Both the position numbers and the translations under genes were made by a program. Under the pieces are notes generated by a model. That model was not told the DNA's origin. It worked only from the letters and a program-made list of their open reading frames with translations, and searched no databases. From contig CANHQK010000006.1 of NCBI GenBank assembly GCA_947462765.1, positions 1-64,000 of the forward strand: a stretch of DNA of 64,000 nucleotides, written 5' to 3'. Positions 31,859 to 42,008 of the stretch are shown piece by piece. The DNA comes from Bdellovibrionales bacterium. Lineage in GTDB: Bacteria > Bdellovibrionota > UBA1018 > CAIMNF01. Numbering within the stretch: position 1 is the first letter of the stretch; each line of letters starts with the position of its first letter.

Positions 31859-32974
31859 ATGGCCAATGATGGGAACCCGCCGGAAAAGAAAGACCTGACG
31901 GGGATCCTTGAGCTTCCTCAGATCGACCCGGTAGGAGACGACGGATCCGCCGTTCCGGAGGATCCTTTCGCGGTCAACGAACTCAAACCCATCGAAACCA
32001 TCGACACCTTCGAATCGATCGACCAGATCGGAATGATGGATCATGAGCCACCTCCGGAGGAGCCCGCCCCCGCGGAAGCCCCGGCTGATGCTCCGCTGGC
32101 AGATCCCTTTCAAGGTCTGGATCCGGTCCTCGAACCGGACCAGGCACCGATCGATCTCCCGGATCCGTTCGCCCCTCAAGCTGAGGCTACCGGAATGGCG
32201 GTTCCGTCGACAGAAGCTCCTGTGATGGATTCGGCACCACCGATGGATTTTCTCCAGGACTTCCCTTCCCCGGCTGAGAATCCAGTCGCACCGGCGACCA
32301 CAACACCTTCTCTCCCCCCTCTCGATACGATCCGTACTTATGCCGAGAAAGTGAAAGAAGCACCTTTCCTGCCGGGGACACGCTTCCCACACCACTTGCT
32401 GGTCTCTGGCGAGTTCGATCTTTACTCCCGGGATAAGCTACTGCTTTTCATTACGGAGAATGATGTCGGGATTTCCTCGAGTGAACTCGACTTCCAAATC
32501 TCTGCAGGTCGGGTTTTATTTTCCCGTATCAGCGAGTTTGCGGGAATCAAACTCATCCAGGATATGCGGGATTCCGGTCTTCAGTTCCTTCTGAAACCCT
32601 CACCCCGTGATCCGGATGAGGTCCTGCCCGAATCCCCCGCGTCGCGATTCCGATACGAAGGATCCCGCACCGAGACTGCTGTGGATCGAAAAATTCCGGT
32701 TCTTCCTCCTTCTGCGGCAAAGGAGGCCGGCTATGTCGTTTTTGACTCGATTCGGATGGTCCAATATCTCAGAGCTGAAATGCTTGAGGTCGAAAAATCG
32801 GAACTTTTCCAGGAATTGATCGAGCGAATGACCGAGGCTTTGAAGCGACGTGCCCGCCTCAAGGGAGCTGAGGCCCTGGGCTCCCTGGAGCACAGAGTCT
32901 CTCCTTTACGGCTCCCCTCGCAGTATGAGGTCGAACTGAGCGCAAGCCTTCTCAAAAAGAGTGTCTCCGGTTAA
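31859..32974 (+). CDS. hypothetical protein with Pro/acidic-rich N-terminal half
   Basis: Starts 3 nt after secA stop; low-complexity 'PPPEEPAPAEAPADAPLADP' then folded C-terminal half. Confidence 0.6.
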   Translation: MANDGNPPEKKDLTGILELPQIDPVGDDGSAVPEDPFAVNELKPIETIDTFESIDQIGMMDHEPPPEEPAPAEAPADAPLADPFQGLDPVLEPDQAPIDLPDPFAPQAEATGMAVPSTEAPVMDSAPPMDFLQDFPSPAENPVAPATTTPSLPPLDTIRTYAEKVKEAPFLPGTRFPHHLLVSGEFDLYSRDKLLLFITENDVGISSSELDFQISAGRVLFSRISEFAGIKLIQDMRDSGLQFLLKPSPRDPDEVLPESPASRFRYEGSRTETAVDRKIPVLPPSAAKEAGYVVFDSIRMVQYLRAEMLEVEKSELFQELIERMTEALKRRARLKGAEALGSLEHRVSPLRLPSQYEVELSASLLKKSVSG

Positions 32975-32983
32975 GGTAGGGGC

Positions 32984-33730
32984 ATGGCCCTGCATTTCAC
33001 GAAATACCACGCGAACGGCAATGACTTCATTCTGATTGATCATCGGGATTCATCCTGGAGCCCCACCCGTGCGGAGATCGCCCGTCTCTGCCACCGTCGC
33101 TACGGCATTGGAGCCGATGGCCTGATCCTGCTCACCCGGGTCGAGGGGTATGATTTCGGCATGAGAAATTATAACTCTGACGGGGGCGAGTGCACCATGT
33201 GCGGGAATGGCGGCCGGGCCCTCCTCCGCTTCGCCGCCGACCTCGGAATATCGGATGGAGAATCCCGTTTTCTTGCTATCGACGGAGAGCACTCCGGGAA
33301 GATCGTCGGCGAGACCGTTTCGATCCGCATGCAATCGGTGACCACCATCAGCGAAACTCCGGCAGGGTTCGTCCTGGATACGGGCTCGCCTCACCTGGTG
33401 ATTCCGGTTAGCGGACTCATCGATTACGATGTTGTGGGTGAAGGACGTCGGATCCGGAATTCATCCCAGTTCATGCCCAACGGGATCAATGTGAATTTCT
33501 ACGAAAAAAAAGAAAACCGGATCTTCTTGAGGACCTATGAGCGCGGAGTTGAGGATGAAACACTGTCCTGTGGAACAGGCGCCATTGCCACGGCCATCGT
33601 AACGGATAGCAATCTCGTTCATTGTGTAGGGGGCGAGTTGCGTGTGGAGTACCGCAAGATCACTCCGGATCGGATCGATGACATCTGGTTGTCAGGAAAA
33701 GTAGAGAAGACCTTCCAAGGAGTGCTATGA
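32984..33730 (+). CDS. dapF: diaminopimelate epimerase
   Basis: 'FTKYHANGNDFILID', 'NSDGGECTMCGNGGRAL', 'ETLSCGTGAIA'. Confidence 0.95.
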   Translation: MALHFTKYHANGNDFILIDHRDSSWSPTRAEIARLCHRRYGIGADGLILLTRVEGYDFGMRNYNSDGGECTMCGNGGRALLRFAADLGISDGESRFLAIDGEHSGKIVGETVSIRMQSVTTISETPAGFVLDTGSPHLVIPVSGLIDYDVVGEGRRIRNSSQFMPNGINVNFYEKKENRIFLRTYERGVEDETLSCGTGAIATAIVTDSNLVHCVGGELRVEYRKITPDRIDDIWLSGKVEKTFQGVL

Positions 33731-34548
33731 ATCAGAATTGGACGGACATCACCAATATCGAAAACCTGATCCATCGATTGCTCATCCCCTTCTTGCTGAA
33801 AGTCATTGGAGCCTTCGCTTTGTGGACCGCCGGAACCTTGGTGATCCGCTGGGCGAAGCGCCTACTCGGTACGGCCCTCAAGTCACGGAATATCGACCCC
33901 ACACTGATCCTTTACGCAAACCAGACCCTTGCCCTGTCGATCCGGACTCTGGCCGTTGTTGCGATTCTGGGTCTTTTTGGAATCGAGACCACTTCCTTCT
34001 CGGCGGTCTTGGCCGCTGCCGGAGTTGCGATCGGTGTGGCCTGGTCGGGTCTCCTCTCAAACTTCGCTGCAGGCATCTTCCTGATTGTTTTCCGTCCATT
34101 CAAGGCCGGTGATGTCATCCAGGGTGCTGGGGTCAGCGGAGTCGTGCGGGAGATCGGGTTGTTTGCCACATTGATCGATAATGCCGACCAACAGCGCATC
34201 TTTGTGGCCAACCACAAACTCTTTTCGGATAACATCGTGAACTCAAGCTCGCACCCCTGGCGTCTTGCCTCATTCAAGGTCCATTTGGGATTGATGGCTG
34301 ATGCCGATCGAGCCATCCGTGAAATCACGGAGATTCTCGCAAGTCTACCCGGGGTCAGATCCCATCCGCCTGTCTCCGGTGAGATCGTCGAGCTCAATGC
34401 TCACACCCTCGTGCTTCAATTCAAGGCCGCATGCACTCAGGCAGACCATGCGTCGGTTTTGTCCGCAGGTCACTCCCGGATCCATAGCGCATTAAAAGCA
34501 GGAGGACATCCACTCCCCCATTCAACTGGGGCGCCACTCAACCCGTAG
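33727..34548 (+). CDS. MscS-family mechanosensitive ion channel
   Basis: 'SFSAVLAAAGVAIGVAWSGLLSNFAAGIFLIVFRPFKAGDVI'. Confidence 0.9.
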   Translation: MNQNWTDITNIENLIHRLLIPFLLKVIGAFALWTAGTLVIRWAKRLLGTALKSRNIDPTLILYANQTLALSIRTLAVVAILGLFGIETTSFSAVLAAAGVAIGVAWSGLLSNFAAGIFLIVFRPFKAGDVIQGAGVSGVVREIGLFATLIDNADQQRIFVANHKLFSDNIVNSSSHPWRLASFKVHLGLMADADRAIREITEILASLPGVRSHPPVSGEIVELNAHTLVLQFKAACTQADHASVLSAGHSRIHSALKAGGHPLPHSTGAPLNP

Positions 34549-35680
34549 GGGCGAGTCTCAACACTCTCTTCTCGACATCAATCACAATGGCGGAACAATC
34601 CTCACCCGGAAAGGTCTCGCCTTCATTCAACCGGGACTTGATAAGAAATGCCAGTTCGTTCACCAAGGCGAACGGCTCACGTTCGAGTCGATCCCTGAAC
34701 ACACGGTCCAGATGGAACTCGCCCCCAACCCCCTTGACGAACCCGTCCGACAGGAGGATCAGACGGTCTTTTGGCTGGAGTTTCAGAATCTTCTCCTCAG
34801 ATTCCGCCGGAATGTGTCGATTGCTGATGGCCTCTCCATTCCGCTCGAGCTTCTTGGAAATCCCGCCCGGATCGACCACAAACCCCTCCACAGATCCGAA
34901 AAGCTGGTAGTGTAGACTGAAATCCCGGCGATTCAGGCGTCCAAAAAACATACTGAAATGGCCCTGGTCCCCTAGCGTCAGACGAAGCTCCTCATAGATG
35001 TTGCGCACCCACTGCGAAGGGGTGACCTGATGATCATTCGCCATCCTGGCCGAGCAAGACAGGATCATGCCAAGGATGGCGGCCGAAACGCCATAGCTCG
35101 AGGAGTCAACCAGAAGGAAGTTCACGAAGTCTTTCTTGTCGGACTCGAATACATCGAAATAATCCCCCCCCGGCTTGAGTCCTGAAAGGTGCTTTGACAT
35201 GATTTGAAGCCCCTTGATCCCTGAATAACGCTTCGGCGTTTTGGCTTGGAGGATCCTCTCAAGTGTGACGTTCGCTTCGACGAGATCGCGTTCGGCCGAC
35301 ACTGCCTCTGCCAGTAATTCTTCCGCTCGAATGCGTTCGTGGTGATGCTTCACCACACTCAGCAATTCGGGAATCCGGAAAGGATGCACCAACAGATCCG
35401 AAACGAGTCCGACATCCTTGCCTTCCGGCAACCCGTCTTCATCTTCAAGAACCAGCACAATAGATTTTCCCGAGCGGTCGACACTTTCCAGCCATTGCTG
35501 CCATCCGGGACGGGCAGAATCGATGAGGATCAAATTGGAGAGAATCTCCCCGGCCGGAGTCGGCGCCCCTCCCAACGCACCTCCCAGACCACGTTGGAAG
35601 ACCTTGATCTCATTGATCCAATGTTGCTCGGTCTCACGATCCCGTCCGAGGATGCTGAAATGGAACTGTGGCTTATTCAT
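34538..35680 (-). CDS. SpoIIE/RsbU-type PP2C phosphatase with receiver-like N-terminal region
   Basis: 'GLKPGGDYFDVFESDKKDFVNFLLVDSSSYGVSAAILGMIL', 'LLSDGFVKG', 'EDCSAIVIDV'. Confidence 0.8.
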   Translation of the reverse strand: MNKPQFHFSILGRDRETEQHWINEIKVFQRGLGGALGGAPTPAGEILSNLILIDSARPGWQQWLESVDRSGKSIVLVLEDEDGLPEGKDVGLVSDLLVHPFRIPELLSVVKHHHERIRAEELLAEAVSAERDLVEANVTLERILQAKTPKRYSGIKGLQIMSKHLSGLKPGGDYFDVFESDKKDFVNFLLVDSSSYGVSAAILGMILSCSARMANDHQVTPSQWVRNIYEELRLTLGDQGHFSMFFGRLNRRDFSLHYQLFGSVEGFVVDPGGISKKLERNGEAISNRHIPAESEEKILKLQPKDRLILLSDGFVKGVGGEFHLDRVFRDRLEREPFALVNELAFLIKSRLNEGETFPGEDCSAIVIDVEKRVLRLAPTG

Positions 35681-35689
35681 GTTGTCCTC

Positions 35690-36865
35690 TCATCTGGGCT
35701 TGCCCTCTTCCTCGCGGTTACGGCTATTCTGGTCCTGGAACAGGACTTTGTACTGGAGTGCGAAACGCGTGTCATAATAGGAGACGTCCTTGAAAGGGGT
35801 CGGATCCTTGTAGTAGGCCAGATTGATCTCACTCGATTCACTCCGGTAACCGAGACCTGCGCTAAACTGATTCCCGGTCATTCCTGCCCGAATCCCCACT
35901 GCAGGACTCAAACTGATATCGAGTCCTAGATTCATCTTCTCAAGAAAAGGGACACTCACACGGTTGTTGATGTCCTTGTACTGCAGGTACCAATTTGATT
36001 TCACCTGCCCCGAAATCCTCACCATCATGCCGAATGCCGCATCTACCGTCATTTCCTCGGTTGGAGGAACACCTGTTGGATTATTGGCACGGGGGAGCAA
36101 ACTTCCCGCTGCATACGTGACTCCACCGATGTTCCTCGCGACCAAGGACAAGGTTGGAAGATAAGTGAAGGGAAATGCGAAATTCACGGATGCCGTATGA
36201 GCAAGCCCTCTTCCCTCACTGAGACCAGAAAGAAAGCGAGCACCGGAGTCCGCAGTGGACTGCGTCGTTCCGGATGCGAGATTCACCAACTGCAGACTGT
36301 ATCCGAGCCTCACCACTCCGCGAGCCAATGAAAATCCGTATCCGAGGGCGGGTACAGCCAGACTGTTCGTTTCATAGTGCACATTGGTTCCATCCGAGTA
36401 GGCCCGGACCCGGTCCTGAATGAGCAACCCGACAGCGAATCCCCCCCAAGAGACAGCAGTCAGATTGCCGATCCCGCCCGAATAGAGGTAATTGATGTCC
36501 GAATTCAGCACATCAGTCAGAGTGCCGAGATTGAACATCTTCGTGGCCTGGGTCATGTCTCCGGCAACTCCCGAATTCACATCGAATTGAAGATTGAGGT
36601 ACTCGGCCCTGAACTTGGTGTTCTTGGCCAGACCCGCCGGGTTATTAAATAGTGAGTTCCCCGTCTCATTCGTGAGTGGAAGCGTCACGCCTCCCATCGA
36701 ATGACTGTAGGGACTCACATAACGGATTCCCGGATAGGAATATGGAATGGCGGATGCCTGCCGGGCCAAGCCTGTCAGGATGAGTCCGGTCATCATGAGT
36801 ATTCCCCTACACGACTTCAAGGATTCCACCTCCATTGTTCTCTTCGGCGGAATCGATCGAAACAT
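35690..36865 (-). CDS. putative outer-membrane beta-barrel protein (FadL/PorV-like)
   Basis: Signal peptide; 'SMGGVTLPLTNETGNSLFNNPAGLAKNTKFRAEYLNLQFD'; start may be internal ATG. Confidence 0.6.
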   Translation of the reverse strand: MFRSIPPKRTMEVESLKSCRGILMMTGLILTGLARQASAIPYSYPGIRYVSPYSHSMGGVTLPLTNETGNSLFNNPAGLAKNTKFRAEYLNLQFDVNSGVAGDMTQATKMFNLGTLTDVLNSDINYLYSGGIGNLTAVSWGGFAVGLLIQDRVRAYSDGTNVHYETNSLAVPALGYGFSLARGVVRLGYSLQLVNLASGTTQSTADSGARFLSGLSEGRGLAHTASVNFAFPFTYLPTLSLVARNIGGVTYAAGSLLPRANNPTGVPPTEEMTVDAAFGMMVRISGQVKSNWYLQYKDINNRVSVPFLEKMNLGLDISLSPAVGIRAGMTGNQFSAGLGYRSESSEINLAYYKDPTPFKDVSYYDTRFALQYKVLFQDQNSRNREEEGKPR

Positions 36866-36957
36866 TCAGCGTCAAAACGCTAGCGGCAAACTTTACCTAC
36901 CCGCCCGCCAAATCCCTGACTCTATTGATCATTCGCACCCTGTGAGACACTCAAGAC

Positions 36958-37449
36958 ATGAACATCCTTTTCCAGACCAGAAATGGCATCCATGAGTTCC
37001 GCATCCAGGGCCCCACCTCCAACGCGGATCTCGAAACCCTTCGATCGAGTCTTTATCGGTTCTTCGAAACATCTCCCCTTTTCACGGTCTTGGACCTGAG
37101 TGGTCTAGAGCCCGATGAGTCACCCGTCGACCTTAAACGCCTGATCGAGGAAGCCAAGTCACTCGCTTCCTCCAAGGGTTTGCATTTCAAATGCGCGTGG
37201 AATGCATCAGAACTCGATGAAATCAGAAAACGCCTGGTCGAGTCGGCTCTAGAGGAACAAGTGAATGTTCTTCAGGCCAGACTCGAGCTTCGCGAAAAAA
37301 TGCGGATGGATACCGAGAGACTCATGGAGGAGAACCGCAACCTTCGACGTACGGTCGAAGAAGAACTGAAGCGGATCGACCACCTGGGGGAAACCTCCCC
37401 TTGGTTCGGAACCCTCGCCAAAAGGCTTTGGAGTGAGCGGAACAAATGA
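36958..37449 (+). CDS. STAS-like domain protein with C-terminal coiled coil
   Basis: N-terminal alpha/beta 'FTVLDLSGLEPDESPVDLKRLIEEAKSLASSKGLHFKCAW' then charged heptad-like helix. Confidence 0.5.
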   Translation: MNILFQTRNGIHEFRIQGPTSNADLETLRSSLYRFFETSPLFTVLDLSGLEPDESPVDLKRLIEEAKSLASSKGLHFKCAWNASELDEIRKRLVESALEEQVNVLQARLELREKMRMDTERLMEENRNLRRTVEEELKRIDHLGETSPWFGTLAKRLWSERNK

Positions 37450-37598
37450 GGGACCAGGAGTTGCTTCATACCCTGACCCGGATACTCGGATTGAGCCAGC
37501 CCCTTGATCCTGTGGAGAGTGAATTACTCCTCTCCGGACTTTCCCTGATTGCCGAAAGACTCTCAAATGCGACAGAAGATCCTGGTCATCGAGGATAA
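37446..37598 (+). CDS. 50-aa ORF overlapping both neighbours (not in supplied ORF track)
   Basis: ATGA overlap with upstream stop; MRDQELLHTLTRILGLSQPLDPVESELLLSGLSLIAERLSNATEDPGHRG; overlaps the start of the response regulator. Confidence 0.45.
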   Translation: MRDQELLHTLTRILGLSQPLDPVESELLLSGLSLIAERLSNATEDPGHRG

Positions 37599-38241
37599 TC
37601 CCGACACACGACGGTTCCTCCAGGTCATGCTGGGCCGGGAATTTGAAGTTCTAGTCGCAGAAAACGGCTTAGAAGGGATCGATCTTGCGCGCGCTAAGCT
37701 TCCCGACCTCATCGTCCTCGATGTGATCATGCCGGTCTTGAATGGCTATGATACCTGCAAGCGCTTGAAGTCGGATCCCGAGACACAATCGATTCCGGTG
37801 ATCTTTCTTTCTGGAAAGAACACGACTGCAGAAATCACCTATGGTCTGTCCATGGGGGCGGAGGACTACCTGCCGAAGCCTTTCGACCATCGGGAGCTGA
37901 TGACCAGAATCAAATCACGCCTATTGCGATCGAAGACCGCCACATCACCAAAAGTGAGGGTGGGAAAACTCGAGATCGACCCCATCAACCGCACCGCGAA
38001 CTACAACGATCAACTTGTCCCCCTGACTCTCACTGAATACGATATCCTCCGCCTCCTCGCATCCCGAAACGGCGTGGTTGTTTCACGCTCGGAAATCATG
38101 AAGGAGATCTGGAAAGATTCGGCACCGGCTACCACCGACCGTACCATCGATGTTCACATCCGATCCCTCAGAAAAAAAATCCCTGAAATGAATGTCCACA
38201 TCCAAAGTGTGTACGGAGTGGGTTACAAATACCTTCCCTAA
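37567..38241 (+). CDS. OmpR/PhoB-family response regulator
   Basis: 'ILVIEDNPDTRRFL', 'LIVLDVIMPVLNGYDTC', C-terminal winged helix 'LTEYDILRLLASRNGVVVSRSEIMKEIW'. Confidence 0.93.
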   Translation: MRQKILVIEDNPDTRRFLQVMLGREFEVLVAENGLEGIDLARAKLPDLIVLDVIMPVLNGYDTCKRLKSDPETQSIPVIFLSGKNTTAEITYGLSMGAEDYLPKPFDHRELMTRIKSRLLRSKTATSPKVRVGKLEIDPINRTANYNDQLVPLTLTEYDILRLLASRNGVVVSRSEIMKEIWKDSAPATTDRTIDVHIRSLRKKIPEMNVHIQSVYGVGYKYLP

Positions 38242-40217
38242 CGACGATTGCTCGCCGGACTCCTCACAGGCTCAAGTGCGATCCCGTTCTTGACCAGGCG
38301 GTCCCCTTCTTTGATCTCGATCTGAAACGATTTCTCTACGTTCAGCGTCTCATTCCGCACCGTCACCCGGTAATGCCCGACCGGGAGCTTTTCCTGGTAG
38401 ACTGGGGTCTTCAAAAGCAACGGCTTGGATGAATTCCCTGAAGTTCCCTGATCCAGATTGACGATGCTGACATCGGCAATCTCGGGCTGGGTCGAAAGAG
38501 TGAAGGTTCCGTAAACCATCGGATCAAGCTTCACATCCATGATGTAGTCACGTGTAGGGCTCAGATCAGCCTGCTTGACGGTGAACTCTTTGCGGTAAGT
38601 CACGAATCCGGGACGCTCGATCACCAGTTCCACCGGCTCATCCAAATTCAACTTCATGAAGCCCTTATTGGGATCGAACGGCGCTGAGTTCACTGAAATT
38701 CTCGTTTTGGAAAGATCCCCGTCAGGGAAAATCTTCACTCTCAGGTTCGCCTTACTCGTAAACGGGTTCTGCACCGTCGGAGTCTGATCTTCGATCGGTA
38801 CCGAGTCCGGCTTACGATCTACCGGATTGAAGTGCTCGAAGGCAAAGAAGCCTCCGATCGCAAGCATGGCCGCACCCCCGAGAAGCTTTAAAATCCCGCC
38901 TCCCCCGGCCGACTCCCTTACGGGCTCGACCGGCGCTGGACGCCGGATACCGGTGTTGGTGCCCCTACTCACTGGTGCCGCCGAACGGATTCCGGTCTGG
39001 GTGTTCGGCTTCGATGCCGACGGGACCCTCATTTGATTCTGGGGCTGACGGGCGATCTCGACCCGATCCGCCGAAGTGATCTGGGACTTCTCGAACTTGT
39101 CACCCAAATTACTGACTCGCGTTTGCTCGCGGGTCGTCTCCTTAGGCTGGACACCCGAATCCGTCACAGCCTCGGATACTGGAGCCGGTTTAGCCTGTGC
39201 CTGACTTCCGAGGGCGATCAACTCATCCGCCCGGGAGTTCAACTGTTGGAGCTGTTTGCGGTCTTCCACAATCAGATCGTGAAAAAGCTTTTTTACGAAA
39301 ATAGAAAGATCGGAAGGGCCGAAGTCGGAATATTCCACTGCGAGCAGTTTCCGCAGGGCTCGTCCCATTTCCTCGCCGTTTTGGAAACGCTTTTTCGGAT
39401 CACGGGCGAGAGCCTGCATGACCACCGCATCGAGATCTTTCGAAATCTCCGGATTGAAAGTCGAAGGTGGCTTCACATAGGTGGTGCAACTTTCGATCAT
39501 CTTCAAAACCTGGAACTCATTGTCCCCATCGGCGACAAACAGTCGCTTACCGGTGAGCAGTTCCCAGAGCACGATACCGAGCGCGAAGATGTCCGAACGT
39601 CCGTCGAGGACATCACCCATCACCTGCTCAGGCGAGAGATAACTGAGTTTACCCTTGATCACCCCGGCTCGCGTTGCTTCTCCGTTGGTCGCCGCCTTGG
39701 CGATACCGAAATCGATCACTTTGATGTTCCCGTCATAGGAGACCAGGATGTTCTGAGGACTCACATCGCGGTGAACCAGATTCAATGGCTCTCCGGTGAT
39801 CCTGTCCTTGAACTGATGGGCATAGTTCAAGCCCGCAGCGGCCTGTTCGATGATGAAGCAAGATGCGGGAATCGGAATCCGTTGTTGCTTCTGGGAAATC
39901 TTGGAAAGCACCTGGCGGAGGTTCCGCCCCTCGACCAGCTCCATGGCGATATAATGCTGACCGGAGTCCTCACCGGACTCGTACAACTGAACGATGTTCG
40001 GATGGGAGAATCGCATGGTCACCTGGACTTCGGCGCGGAACATCTGCACGAACTCCTGGTTGTTACTGTAAGCACCCTGAATCCGCTTGATGACGATGAA
40101 ACGGCCATTCGCATCGGCCGTGGCCATACGGGCACGGAAAATCTCGGCCATCCCGCCTTCACCGATCCGGTCGAGCAGGAAATACTTCCCGAATTTTTTG
40201 AGGACTGATTCGCTCAT
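38238..40217 (-). CDS. membrane serine/threonine protein kinase with PEGA-like C-terminal region
   Basis: 'LLDRIGEGGMAEIFRAR', 'LVHRDVSPQNILVSYDGNIKVIDFGIAK', TM segment, extracytoplasmic beta-rich tail. Confidence 0.92.
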   Translation of the reverse strand: MSESVLKKFGKYFLLDRIGEGGMAEIFRARMATADANGRFIVIKRIQGAYSNNQEFVQMFRAEVQVTMRFSHPNIVQLYESGEDSGQHYIAMELVEGRNLRQVLSKISQKQQRIPIPASCFIIEQAAAGLNYAHQFKDRITGEPLNLVHRDVSPQNILVSYDGNIKVIDFGIAKAATNGEATRAGVIKGKLSYLSPEQVMGDVLDGRSDIFALGIVLWELLTGKRLFVADGDNEFQVLKMIESCTTYVKPPSTFNPEISKDLDAVVMQALARDPKKRFQNGEEMGRALRKLLAVEYSDFGPSDLSIFVKKLFHDLIVEDRKQLQQLNSRADELIALGSQAQAKPAPVSEAVTDSGVQPKETTREQTRVSNLGDKFEKSQITSADRVEIARQPQNQMRVPSASKPNTQTGIRSAAPVSRGTNTGIRRPAPVEPVRESAGGGGILKLLGGAAMLAIGGFFAFEHFNPVDRKPDSVPIEDQTPTVQNPFTSKANLRVKIFPDGDLSKTRISVNSAPFDPNKGFMKLNLDEPVELVIERPGFVTYRKEFTVKQADLSPTRDYIMDVKLDPMVYGTFTLSTQPEIADVSIVNLDQGTSGNSSKPLLLKTPVYQEKLPVGHYRVTVRNETLNVEKSFQIEIKEGDRLVKNGIALEPVRSPASNRR

Positions 40218-40267
40218 AAAGTGATGTACCCTCGTCAAAGTCTGATCGGCAGATCGCACCAAAAACT

Positions 40268-40723
40268 TTAACGCTCTTCTGAGGCCGGAGTCGGAGACGG
40301 CAAGGGCTTGAATTTAATGGCGATTCCCTGCAGAAGCACCTCCCCCTCCGCACCATCGTCCGAACATTCTGCACGGGGGTAGAACTCGAGCTTACCGTCC
40401 AACAGCAAGACCACCGAACGAACCTTGATCACAGCATCCGCACCCGCCTTGTGGGCCTCGTCGAGCAGAGATTTGGCCGCTTTATTGAAATAATTCCGGC
40501 ACAAACGGGGAGAGTTCGGATCCTGATCCAAGGTGGACCAAGTGGCCTTTGACTTCACCCAGCCGAGCGGCTGATAAGGCCGCCCGGAGTCTTTTCCCTC
40601 CGGTTCCTCAATATAAACACGCTCTCTCGGAAACCGATAACGGGCGTGCCGCTCCGGAAGCATGTCCGGAGTCCCAGCGCAGGAGGTGAGAAGCAAAAGC
40701 CAGATCGGGGCTTTACGGCTCAA
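40268..40723 (-). CDS. putative lipoprotein
   Basis: 'MSRKAPIWLLLLTSCAGTP' lipobox; 11-bp overlap with kamA end. Confidence 0.6.
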   Translation of the reverse strand: MSRKAPIWLLLLTSCAGTPDMLPERHARYRFPRERVYIEEPEGKDSGRPYQPLGWVKSKATWSTLDQDPNSPRLCRNYFNKAAKSLLDEAHKAGADAVIKVRSVVLLLDGKLEFYPRAECSDDGAEGEVLLQGIAIKFKPLPSPTPASEER

Positions 40724-41867
40724 AATACTTGTACTCTTGATCCCGGTAATTCCGGAGCGTCCACTCCTTGCCTTCCTGCCCCATCACATATTTGGGCAGA
40801 AGAGGGATCTTGCCACCGCCACCCGGGGCATCGATCACGAAATGAGGAACCGCCATTCCGGAGGTCCAGCCACGAAGGGCCTTGATGATCTCGAGACCCT
40901 TTTCGACCGGGGTTCTGAAATGACTGATGCCCTGGGAAAGATCCGCCTGGAACATGTAGTAGGGCCGTACGCGAGCCATCAGGAGTTTGTGGTTGAGCTC
41001 CATCACGGTTTTCGGGTCGTCGTTCACCCCTTTCAGCAACACCATCTGGTTGTTGATCACACAACCCGCATCGGCAAGCTTCGCACAGGCATCGAATGCC
41101 TCACGGGTCAGCTCCTTGGGATGATTGAAGTGGGTGTGGATGAAAACGGGTTGGTACTTCTTCAACATTTTGCAGAAGTCGTCCGTGATCCGCTGTGGAA
41201 GGGTCACCAGGTTCCGGGTCCCGATCCGGAAAATCTCGATATGATCCATCGCCCGGAGACGGGAGAGGATGTACTCGATCCGGTCATCCGAATTCGAGAG
41301 CGCATCACCGCCGGAAATCACGACATCGCGGATGCTCTTGGTCCGTTCGATGTAAGCAAGACCTTCTTCGAGAGTCTTGGCTGAAGTAGCGGAATCAGGA
41401 TCGGCCACTTTTCTTTTCCGGGTACAGTGGCGGCAGTACATCGCACAGTTGTGGGTGGTGTAAAACAGCACACGGTCAGGATAACGGTGAGTCACACCGG
41501 GTACGGGCATATCCCGCTCCTCGGCCAGCGGATCTTCCAGATCCTCCGGAGCGATATGCAATTCGCCCTTACCGGGAACAGACTGAAGACGGATCGGACA
41601 GTTCGGGTCGTCCTTGTCCATGAGAGCCGCGTAGTACGGAGTGATCCCCATGTTGAACATCTCATGGGACTGCGCGAACGCTTCACGCTCGTCTGCGGTC
41701 GGGTTGATGACCTTTTCGAGCTGTTCCATCGTTTTGATGCGCTTCTGTTGTTGCCAGATCCAGTTGTTCCAATCCCGTTCCGGGGCATCCGCCCACAGAT
41801 CGGGGCGGGGGGCGGCTTCGAATCGACGTTCACGAATGGTATTGACTGTCTTGATCTCGTATCCCAT
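40713..41867 (-). CDS. kamA: KamA-family radical SAM aminomutase (lysine 2,3-aminomutase-like)
   Basis: 'YTTHNCAMYCRHCTRKRKV' radical SAM CX3CX2C; 'VISGGDALSNSDDRIEYILSRLRAMDHIEIFRIGTR'. Confidence 0.9.
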   Translation of the reverse strand: MGYEIKTVNTIRERRFEAAPRPDLWADAPERDWNNWIWQQQKRIKTMEQLEKVINPTADEREAFAQSHEMFNMGITPYYAALMDKDDPNCPIRLQSVPGKGELHIAPEDLEDPLAEERDMPVPGVTHRYPDRVLFYTTHNCAMYCRHCTRKRKVADPDSATSAKTLEEGLAYIERTKSIRDVVISGGDALSNSDDRIEYILSRLRAMDHIEIFRIGTRNLVTLPQRITDDFCKMLKKYQPVFIHTHFNHPKELTREAFDACAKLADAGCVINNQMVLLKGVNDDPKTVMELNHKLLMARVRPYYMFQADLSQGISHFRTPVEKGLEIIKALRGWTSGMAVPHFVIDAPGGGGKIPLLPKYVMGQEGKEWTLRNYRDQEYKYFEP

Positions 41868-42008
41868 GCCGGCATCTTGCCCGAGACCCGCCGTGAATTC
41901 AAGGAAAAAGCCCTCTGATGACGCGGAAGTTCGGGAGTTAAGAATACGAGATTTAAGGATTTTTATCGCAGCATCCCTTCACCCCTCGATCATGATAGTC
42001 TCGGCAAT

